From JAFMDF01 sp964644655 (GTDB lineage: Bacteria > Bacteroidota > Bacteroidia > Chitinophagales > Saprospiraceae), in the NCBI GenBank assembly GCA_964644655.1, contig CAZXYA010000593.1:1-5578 (forward strand): 5,578 nt of DNA. Direction: 5' to 3'. Shown piece after piece: positions 1 to 5,578 of this stretch; the stretch's first letter is position 1, and each line of letters begins with the position of its first letter. Both the position numbers and the translations under genes were made by a program. The notes below the pieces were generated by a model. That model was not told the origin of the DNA and ran no database searches. It saw nothing but the letters and a program-made list of their open reading frames with translations.

Positions 1-100
1 TAACGTTTTTAGCCTAATTTTTAGCGAATACTTTTTTATAAGAAAACCCTTTATATAGAAGCTACCGAAACAAAACATCTTGCAATACTTTAAATAATTT
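1..100. other. AT-rich leader upstream of the PLP-enzyme gene
   Basis: This short stretch has no coding region that I can support and no convincing hairpin. It is AT-rich and presumably holds the promoter and 5' leader of the gene starting at 101. A weak partial match to the Bacteroidota -7 element TAnnTTTG occurs at 29-36 (TACTTTTT, one mismatch), but no clear -33 partner is seen, so I do not call a promoter. There is no purine-rich Shine-Dalgarno sequence before the ATG, which is usual in Bacteroidota. Confidence 0.5.
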
Positions 101-1942
101 ATGGAAGAACATACAATGCTAAATTATCTAAAAGAGGTATTAGAAAATATGCCGACTGATTGGCTGCGCTTAACCACCCATCGACTAGATATTTTTGAGG
201 AAAAACTGGCCAAAGTTCAATTCTTAGAACAGTTTGAAATCTTATATAAGGACTATAATTCGGCTTCCACAGAACTCAAGGGTTTACCGACTGCTTACGA
301 CTATATTCGATTAGGTCATCCATTATCCTGTGTATTGGAATGGGGAATTGCTAAATTAAATAAGCTTCCCTCAAAAAATGTAATAAGTTTTTCCTCAAAG
401 ACAATTGCTATTCTGGCAATTCTAAGAAAAAATTTATTAGATAATAAAAATACCCAAATCATTTACACGGAGGAATTACCTCCCTATTTTGATATTGAAC
501 TGCTAAAAAACATTTATGGGTATAATTTTGAGTTAAAGAAAGTGAAACAGGTAGCGGAAGTTTCCGAATTTAAGGGCAGTACCATCTTCGTTTCTCAGCA
601 AAAGGAAATTGGTGATTTTAATCTCCCTTCCACTATTGATTTTTATATCTCCGTTTTTGCCGATTTGGGTAGTATTGTATTAATAAATGGAGAAGAAAAT
701 GAAAGCTATATCCCTGCCATTCAGCATGTCCGAAGAAGAGAGACCATTGCGATGACCCCTGCCAATTGTTTGATTGCCTTAAAGTCTTTAATAGCTCAAT
801 TTTCCCTAGATACTAGCAATAAGAATGATACGAACAAAAAGTTGGTCTTAGAGTCGATTAAAGAGATTACAGGGACCGATACAAAAGCCTTACTTGGCTC
901 TAGTGGCCTTTCGGTTCAATATGCGATTATGATGGGGCTTATTCACGATGCATTAGAACAGCATAAAGGAAAAGCGATCAAAATTATTATTCCCCCCAAT
1001 TGTTATGGTGGAACGAATGACCAAGCAAGACGAGTGGCTGCTTGCATTCCTAATGTAGAAGTATTGGATTTACCTGTGGATGGGGATAACGATATGGTGC
1101 GAAGTATTGATCAAATATTAGATAAAATTGCAGACGAAGAGGTGGTTCCTTATATCATTGCTGAAATTCCGACGAACCCTAGAGTAGAGGTTCCTGACCT
1201 GATACAATTAGAGGCTGTTTTAAGTAAAAGACGGATAGCCAAAAATGGCCAATTAGCGATTGATCCAGTTTTTATTTTAGACCAAACATTTTGTCCTAAT
1301 GTCCATTTTTTAGGGGACGGGGAAATACTTTCTACAGTTAGAACGATTACCTATGTCAGTGGTTCCAAATTTCCAAGTGGCGGCTTATGTACGGCTGGCT
1401 ATTGTGTAGGCAATAAAAAGACGGAAACTTTGATGGAAAAAATAGAAAAGCACCTTAAACTTTGTGATAATGTAGCTACCGATCATCAAATTGAACTACT
1501 GGCCAAACAAATGCCTTCCATGAAACAAAGAATTCAGGAGGCATATCAGCATACTCGTGAATTTGTAGGCTTTATAAAAAGTACTTTACCAACTGCAAAA
1601 ATCAATTTTGTTTCTGAAGAATTGGCAGCAAAAGGTTTTACCCCTTCTGTTTTTTCCTTAGACCTTCCTACTAAAGGACATTCAGCAGAAGAAAAAGAAA
1701 CTTATAAAAGAAAGCTAAATCATCAATTAATCAAATTAATGATTCAAGAAATCCCCAATGAAAGTAAATTTTGTGTGAGCTATGGTCAACTGAAAGGATG
1801 TTATTGGACGATCCCTGCTACCTCTACGCAAGGGACGACTAAAGAAGGTGATAAAGACTATATTGTTCGTGTTTCTTTATCTCCTGATATGGATGTGGAT
1901 TTACATAAAAAAGTCTTCTTGGAATTTGTTGGAGATATTTAA
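101..1942 (+). CDS. Large PLP-dependent enzyme, Cys/Met metabolism (cystathionine gamma-synthase-like) family
   Basis: This is a predicted soluble cytoplasmic enzyme of 613 residues in the fold-type I PLP family that includes cystathionine gamma-synthase, beta-lyase and methionine gamma-lyase. The catalytic signatures lie in the C-terminal two thirds: SSG at 267-269 (phosphate-binding region), YGGT at 302-305, EIPTNP at 355-360, the cofactor-contacting Asp394 in FILDQTF, the probable Schiff-base Lys423 in SGSKFPSGG, and Arg590 in IVRVSLS, which matches the carboxylate-binding arginine position. Normal family members have about 380-430 residues, so about 200 are extra and all are N-terminal. 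Residues 66-102 (YDYIRLGHP, a later LE pair, FSSKTIAI) resemble a degenerate version of the family's own N-terminal motifs, which suggests a decayed duplication. The ATG at 101 is used; an in-frame ATG at 116 is the alternative. The substrate cannot be told from sequence. The neighbours are restriction-modification genes and give no pathway clue. I am confident of the superfamily but not of the reaction. Confidence 0.85.
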   Translation: MEEHTMLNYLKEVLENMPTDWLRLTTHRLDIFEEKLAKVQFLEQFEILYKDYNSASTELKGLPTAYDYIRLGHPLSCVLEWGIAKLNKLPSKNVISFSSKTIAILAILRKNLLDNKNTQIIYTEELPPYFDIELLKNIYGYNFELKKVKQVAEVSEFKGSTIFVSQQKEIGDFNLPSTIDFYISVFADLGSIVLINGEENESYIPAIQHVRRRETIAMTPANCLIALKSLIAQFSLDTSNKNDTNKKLVLESIKEITGTDTKALLGSSGLSVQYAIMMGLIHDALEQHKGKAIKIIIPPNCYGGTNDQARRVAACIPNVEVLDLPVDGDNDMVRSIDQILDKIADEEVVPYIIAEIPTNPRVEVPDLIQLEAVLSKRRIAKNGQLAIDPVFILDQTFCPNVHFLGDGEILSTVRTITYVSGSKFPSGGLCTAGYCVGNKKTETLMEKIEKHLKLCDNVATDHQIELLAKQMPSMKQRIQEAYQHTREFVGFIKSTLPTAKINFVSEELAAKGFTPSVFSLDLPTKGHSAEEKETYKRKLNHQLIKLMIQEIPNESKFCVSYGQLKGCYWTIPATSTQGTTKEGDKDYIVRVSLSPDMDVDLHKKVFLEFVGDI

Positions 1943-2038
1943 TTATATTGGGAGGGTATGAATTCCACTATTTTATGTTATCAAAAATCACTAAGAATAT
2001 CAAGCTCTATCTTCTGAAAAATAAAAATAAAAAGTAGT

Positions 2039-2046
2039 TAATTTCG
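2039..2046 (+). promoter_or_regulatory. Possible -7 promoter element of the restriction-modification operon
   Basis: TAATTTCG matches the Bacteroidota -7 consensus TAnnTTTG with one mismatch. A poor -33 candidate (TTCTG, 2012-2016) lies about 22 bases upstream, slightly too far. If real, transcription would start around 2050-2055, inside the repeat cluster that begins at 2049, so a protein bound there would block the promoter. The match is weak and could be chance in AT-rich DNA. Confidence 0.2.
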
Positions 2047-2048
2047 AT

Positions 2049-2100
2049 GGACATTATCAATATTGTCCGTAATATTGTCCGTGTACGTAAAAATGTCCGT
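2049..2100 (+). repeat. TGTCCGT repeat cluster, candidate operator or Arm-type binding sites
   Basis: The 12-mer AATATTGTCCGT occurs twice in exact tandem (2059-2070 and 2071-2082). A third copy, AAAAATGTCCGT, matches at 10 of 12 positions (2089-2100). The start-to-start spacings are 12 and 18 bases. A fourth, inverted half-site, GGACATTATC (2049-2058), pairs with the first direct copy to form an imperfect palindrome at 2049-2068 (8 of 10 positions per arm). By eye the 7-mer TGTCCGT occurs nowhere else in the window on either strand. The cluster ends 13 bases before the preferred methyltransferase start at 2114. It is a good candidate for an operator, and specifically for binding by the recombinase-type Arm domain of the next gene; that role is inferred. 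Confidence 0.7.
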
Positions 2101-2113
2101 AAAATACTATAAG

Positions 2114-4318
2114 ATGGCTACAATAAACTTTTATTTAGATAAATTAGATAAGAAGGGATTAGCTCCGATTCATCTGAGAATAAATTGTAATGGATCTCAA
2201 TTCAAGTTGTCCACAGGAAGAAAAGCAAATCCTAAGCATTTTGATAAAGAAATTCAAAGGGTAAGTGGTAAATCAAAAAAAGCTAATGAAACCAACCACT
2301 ATTTACAATATTTAGAGGAACGTGCAGATGAATTACTTCACCATTCAAAAAAGAAGAAATATACACATAAAGAAATCAAGGAAACCCTTAATGAACATAT
2401 AGTAAGCTACAAAGAAAATAATAATGTAAGTATAGTTAAAGAACAAATGACCCTTTATGGAAAGCCATTCACATTTGTTGATCTATTTGCAGGTGCAGGT
2501 GGCTTTAGTGAGGGCTTCTTACAAGCTGAATCAAATAAAAAATATTTTGATTTTGTTGTAGGAAATGATATTAATGAAAATTGTGAATTAACTCACATTG
2601 TTAGATATAATCATCAACTTGGATTAGATGCAGAATTCCTTTGTCAAGATATTACTGAGCCTGATTTTTTAGACAATTTACTAGCAAAAATTGGAGATAA
2701 AAAAATTGATGTTGTATGTGGTGGCCCTCCTTGTCAAAGTTTCAGCTTAGCTGGGAAAAGAAAAAAATTCGACAAAAAAGATGACTTATTCTCACATTAT
2801 TTGGAGGTAATAAAAGTATTGCAACCAAAATATTTTGTAATGGAGAATGTAAAAGGAATACTAACTAAGGAAAAAGGTCAAATAAAGGAACTTATTATAA
2901 AACAAATAAATTCTATAATTGATGTTAAAGAAATTCCATTATTAATAAAATTTATAAAAAAACTAAGGAATAAAGAAAATTCTTTTGTTATAGACACAAT
3001 AATTAAGCGTATTGCAATTGAAGAGAAAAGAGAAACTACAAAAGAAAAAGCAGAGGAAAACTATATTAAATTTTTAGATTCTAAATTTAAGCAATTAACT
3101 CCAAAAATAGTTGATTATCAAACTAGTAAAACAGATGCTAGAATAAGTACAATAAGACATGGATTCAATATTTTAGCTAGAAAGAAACAATGGGAAAAAT
3201 TAAAACGTGATATTATAAAAGAGAAAGATTATTGCAATATTGACAATGACTCATTTGTAAACACATTTGCTAATTTTCTTACAGAAATAAGTGCGGAAAA
3301 TGTAATTAAACAAATTGAGTCTTCATTTCAATCACTTGATATACCTGTCGATTATAAAGAAGATTGCAATGATATAATTTCTGCTCTAAAAATTTATACT
3401 TCTACATTTGATGAAGTAGTAAATCATCTCTCCATCTTTTGTAGTGAACCAGAGAAAGAAGAATTAGAGAATATTTTAAAAAACATAAGACTTTACAAAA
3501 TCGAACAACCATTTATTGCCAATGCATCAAATTATGGTGTTCCTCAAAATAGGGAACGCGTACTATTTATTGGATGTAGAAAAGACCAAAAATTCATTTC
3601 AGAAATTCCTCCAACCGTTACTGAGGAAGAAAAGGTTTCAATATTTGAAGCGCTCTATGATTTAGATTTTGTTGGGAATAATGAGGAAGCTCACCGATAT
3701 GAATCAATTAACATAAGTAAGCAATTTAATGGGACTGCTAATAAGATGAAGAGTTTGTTGAAAAAAAGGACAATTGATGGTAAGATAAATCCAAAAGGTA
3801 AAACATTCTCTGAATGGTCTAAAGAAGGAAGGTTAATAGATAGGTTTAAAACAAGTAATAAACCTTTTTATGTACGGAATTTTGAAGGCTTAAAGAAAGG
3901 AGAAAAATATTTTGACCTCTTGAATAATCATAAGACTAGTAATCAAAATGAAACGGTAATTAAAAGATTAGAAATAATATTGAAAAATGGAGATTATAAG
4001 AAAGCTCAAAAAGAATTAGAACAAAATGGATTAACTTCAAAAAAACGAAATTACAATGTTTTAAAACCTGAAAAGCAAAGCTCTACTATAATGACTATAC
4101 CTGATGATTATATTCACTATAATTCACCAAGAGCTTTAACTGTTCGAGAAATGGCAAGACTTCAATCATTTGATGACTCATTTGTTTTTCAAGGAAAACG
4201 ATCTACTGGAGGAAATAATAGAAAATCTGAAGTACCTCAATATACATTAGTAGGGAACGCAGTTCCACCCCTTTTAGCTAGAGCTGTAGCTTCTGAAATT
4301 CTTAAAAACATAAAATGA
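2114..4318 (+). CDS. C5-cytosine DNA methyltransferase fused to an N-terminal recombinase Arm DNA-binding domain
   Basis: This is the modification enzyme of a Type II restriction-modification system. It transfers methyl from S-adenosylmethionine to C5 of cytosine in the target site. Numbered from the ATG at 2114 (734 residues), residues 1-92 resemble the Arm DNA-binding domain of Bacteroidota tyrosine recombinases (MATINFYLDK, LRINCNGSQF, STGRK, then a charged helical region). The methyltransferase domain runs from about 117 to 732: motif I FVDLFAGAGG (121-130), motif IV GGPPCQSFS (203-211) with catalytic Cys207, motif VI ENV (244-246), motif VIII QNRERV (478-483), a target-recognition region (about 490-668), motif IX RALTVREMARLQSF (673-686) and motif X YTLVGNAVPP (710-719). 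All key residues are present, so it should be active. Motifs VI and VIII are about 230 residues apart instead of roughly 40, so an insertion of about 190-200 residues is present (about 258-460). I chose 2114 because Arm domains normally begin this way; in-frame alternatives are ATG 2093 and TTG 2063. The endonuclease start overlaps its stop (ATGA). The gene is very AT-rich, especially in the insertion. Confidence 0.9.
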   Translation: MATINFYLDKLDKKGLAPIHLRINCNGSQFKLSTGRKANPKHFDKEIQRVSGKSKKANETNHYLQYLEERADELLHHSKKKKYTHKEIKETLNEHIVSYKENNNVSIVKEQMTLYGKPFTFVDLFAGAGGFSEGFLQAESNKKYFDFVVGNDINENCELTHIVRYNHQLGLDAEFLCQDITEPDFLDNLLAKIGDKKIDVVCGGPPCQSFSLAGKRKKFDKKDDLFSHYLEVIKVLQPKYFVMENVKGILTKEKGQIKELIIKQINSIIDVKEIPLLIKFIKKLRNKENSFVIDTIIKRIAIEEKRETTKEKAEENYIKFLDSKFKQLTPKIVDYQTSKTDARISTIRHGFNILARKKQWEKLKRDIIKEKDYCNIDNDSFVNTFANFLTEISAENVIKQIESSFQSLDIPVDYKEDCNDIISALKIYTSTFDEVVNHLSIFCSEPEKEELENILKNIRLYKIEQPFIANASNYGVPQNRERVLFIGCRKDQKFISEIPPTVTEEEKVSIFEALYDLDFVGNNEEAHRYESINISKQFNGTANKMKSLLKKRTIDGKINPKGKTFSEWSKEGRLIDRFKTSNKPFYVRNFEGLKKGEKYFDLLNNHKTSNQNETVIKRLEIILKNGDYKKAQKELEQNGLTSKKRNYNVLKPEKQSSTIMTIPDDYIHYNSPRALTVREMARLQSFDDSFVFQGKRSTGGNNRKSEVPQYTLVGNAVPPLLARAVASEILKNIK

Positions 4319-5511
4319 GGCCATTAAATCCTTTTGAAGAAGAAAATTTAAAAGTTTTAGTAAAATATAATGTTGATTATTCAATTATCCAACCGACTAT
4401 TACAGCTCTGAAAAAAGGAATAATCGATGCAACTTTTGTGGTCAGAAATTTCTTGCGAGAAAAAAAATATCATGATTATAGTAGTCAAAGTACAGGAGCC
4501 AAAGAAAATGGAATAATTAAACCATCAACTATCTTTTTTAATGACAATGATTATTTTGATACTAAATGCTCAATGTATAGACCAAAAGCTAAAGGTAAAG
4601 GGGGAGATCCAAGAATTTGGTTCTATGGATTACATAATAAAATTGCAGCAGATGTCATTCTTGCGTTAGTGACATTAAATGGAGATAAACTTTATGTTAT
4701 AAATATTTCAACCATAGACTTAAATTCAATTCTACTGGACAGTAAATCGAGCCATTTAAAGGAACTGATTCTAGCTATTTCACAAGATTCTAATATCATC
4801 GTAAACGAGCTTTTAGAAAAATTACGATCCATTGCTAAACAAGGATTTATTAAATCTCTTGTCAATGCTGATACTGGAGTAGGTAGAACTCTTGAAAAAC
4901 TTTTAGGAATAGAGATGAATTCCTCCAAATCTCCTGATTATAAAGGAATTGAATTAAAATCATTCCGAGAAAAAAAAGGTACTAGAAAAGGATTATTTGG
5001 AAAAACACCCAATTGGAAATTAAGTAAATTTAAGTCCAGAGTTGAAATATTAGATACCTTCGGATATTGGGAAAAAGGAGTTTTCAGACTTTATAATACA
5101 ATAAGGGCGACAGGAAGAAATGCTCAAGGACTACTTTTGAAAGTAAAATATGAGAAAGATTGGCTTGTTGAAAATTCAGATAGACCAGAGATAGGTGATT
5201 TCCTCGTGTGGGAATTAGAAGTTTTGAGAAAAGCACTAGTAAAAAAACATAAAGAGACTTTTTGGATATCAACAGAATCTAAGACAATTAGTAATAACGA
5301 ATATTTTCATTACAAGCTTGTTGAACATACAAAAAATCCACAGGTTGACCAGTTTGAAACATTAATAGAAAGAGGTGCGATTACTTTAGATTATCCATTA
5401 AAAAGAACCCCTGAAGGTAAAGTAACTGATAAAGGTTGCAACTTTAAATTGAAAGCAAGTTGTCTTGATTTATTATTCCCACCATCCGAGGTTTATAATT
5501 TATTAGTTTAA
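4315..5511 (+). CDS. MvaI/BcnI-family Type II restriction endonuclease
   Basis: This is the DNA-cutting partner of the preceding methyltransferase. The C-terminal part (about 180-398) carries the family core: the helix DTGVGRTLEKLLGI (186-199) followed by PDYKGIELKS (207-216). The latter fits the PD-(D/E)XK nuclease active site as Asp208, Glu213 and Lys215, the same D-x4-E-x-K spacing as D50, E55 and K57 of MvaI as I recall it. MvaI and BcnI are monomeric enzymes of about 240 residues that cut CCWGG and CCSGG, so a CCNGG-like target is a reasonable guess but is not shown. At 398 residues this protein has about 175 extra N-terminal residues, including KGKGGDPRIWFYGL (93-106) and a hydrophobic stretch ADVILALV (112-119). 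I do not recognise this part; it may be an accessory DNA- or effector-binding domain. The ATG lies within the ATGA overlap with the methyltransferase stop, indicating one operon with translational coupling. It ends 4 bases from the stop of a convergent gene. Confidence 0.88.
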   Translation: MRPLNPFEEENLKVLVKYNVDYSIIQPTITALKKGIIDATFVVRNFLREKKYHDYSSQSTGAKENGIIKPSTIFFNDNDYFDTKCSMYRPKAKGKGGDPRIWFYGLHNKIAADVILALVTLNGDKLYVINISTIDLNSILLDSKSSHLKELILAISQDSNIIVNELLEKLRSIAKQGFIKSLVNADTGVGRTLEKLLGIEMNSSKSPDYKGIELKSFREKKGTRKGLFGKTPNWKLSKFKSRVEILDTFGYWEKGVFRLYNTIRATGRNAQGLLLKVKYEKDWLVENSDRPEIGDFLVWELEVLRKALVKKHKETFWISTESKTISNNEYFHYKLVEHTKNPQVDQFETLIERGAITLDYPLKRTPEGKVTDKGCNFKLKASCLDLLFPPSEVYNLLV

Positions 5512-5515
5512 CAAC

Positions 5516-5578
5516 CTATTCCCCTCCATTCCGCCCCTCAATCCACTCCCGCGCATTCACAAAAGCCTCAATCCAAGG
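5516..5578 (-). CDS. C-terminal end of an unidentified convergent gene (partial)
   Basis: On the minus strand an open frame enters from the right edge and ends at a TAG (5518-5516), giving 20 residues that end in NAREWIEGRNGGE. The peptide is charged with tryptophans and looks like a real protein tail. Its GC (about 55 percent over 5512-5578) is well above that of the endonuclease gene, so it probably belongs to a different, resident gene. Its stop is separated from the endonuclease stop by only 4 bases (tail-to-tail). Too little is visible to name a family, and its start lies outside the window. Confidence 0.55.
   Translation of the reverse strand, partial: PWIEAFVNAREWIEGRNGGE

Larger units (their letters stand above)
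1943..2113. other. Intergenic region before the restriction-modification operon
   Basis: This 171-base AT-rich gap separates the PLP-enzyme gene from the methyltransferase gene. I see no RNA gene and no clear rho-independent terminator for the upstream gene. The distal part, from 2049, holds the TGTCCGT repeat cluster annotated separately. The reading frame of the methyltransferase stays open upstream to a TTG at 2063 and an ATG at 2093. Those codons lie inside the repeats, and the extra residues (MSVILSVYVK, MSVKYYK) do not look like part of the Arm domain. I therefore treat 1943-2113 as non-coding control DNA. Confidence 0.6.

Noticed and set aside
2049..2100. CRISPR array
   Set aside because: The repeat units are only 7-12 bases with spacings of 12 and 18 bases and no spacers. 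This is an operator-like cluster.
2063..2113. Upstream start (TTG 2063 or ATG 2093) for the methyltransferase
   Set aside because: The added residues simply translate the TGTCCGT repeats (L/M-S-V units) and precede the typical Arm-domain beginning MATINFYLDK. The ATG at 2114 is preferred, although ATG 2093 cannot be excluded.
2114..2389. A broken integrase gene running into a separate methyltransferase gene
   Set aside because: The frame is continuous with no stop or frameshift between the Arm-like region and motif I, and none of the recombinase catalytic residues or motifs are present, so a true fusion fits better than a pseudogene.
4692..4928. 78-codon open frame on the minus strand
   Set aside because: It lies wholly antisense inside the endonuclease gene, over the region encoding the conserved nuclease helix. 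The predicted peptide has no recognisable features.
5084..5272. 62-codon open frame on the minus strand
   Set aside because: It is antisense inside the nuclease core. Its hydrophobic, leucine-rich peptide is what the reverse of lysine-rich coding DNA tends to give.
5489..5517. Possible terminator hairpin AGGTT / AACCT between the convergent genes
   Set aside because: The stem has only 5 pairs with a 19-base loop, and no T-run follows on either strand.

Overview
The window most likely comes from a low-GC member of the Bacteroidota. The main reason is the N-terminus of the second gene. It reads like the Arm DNA-binding domain of Bacteroidota tyrosine recombinases (start MATINFYLDK, then a basic segment with LRI and STGRK). 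The lack of clear Shine-Dalgarno sequences before the genes agrees with this. No tools were used, so family names rest on motifs read by eye.

Layout. Positions 101-1942 (+) encode a 613-residue PLP-dependent enzyme of the Cys/Met-metabolism (cystathionine gamma-synthase-like) family with an unusually long N-terminal half. A 171-base AT-rich intergenic stretch follows. It ends in a cluster of short TGTCCGT repeats just before the second gene. Positions 2114-4318 (+) encode a C5-cytosine DNA methyltransferase with all main catalytic motifs. It carries a recombinase-type Arm DNA-binding domain at its N-terminus and an insertion of about 190-200 residues in the catalytic domain. Positions 4315-5511 (+), overlapping it by ATGA, encode a 398-residue restriction endonuclease of the MvaI/BcnI family with an extra N-terminal region of about 175 residues. 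At the right edge, 5516-5578 (-) is the C-terminal tail of a convergent, unidentified gene of clearly higher GC.

Function. The second and third genes form a compact Type II restriction-modification system: the methyltransferase protects host sites and the endonuclease cuts unmodified DNA. No separate controller (C) protein and no vsr gene are visible. The system appears to be an AT-rich cassette between two less AT-rich chromosomal genes.

The most interesting hypothesis is that the Arm-like domain on the methyltransferase binds the TGTCCGT repeats directly in front of its own gene and autoregulates the operon. This would parallel the helix-turn-helix extensions of M.SsoII, M.EcoRII and M.ScrFI, but with a DNA-binding module taken from a mobile-element integrase. 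The fusion and the repeats are visible in the sequence; the regulatory role is inference.
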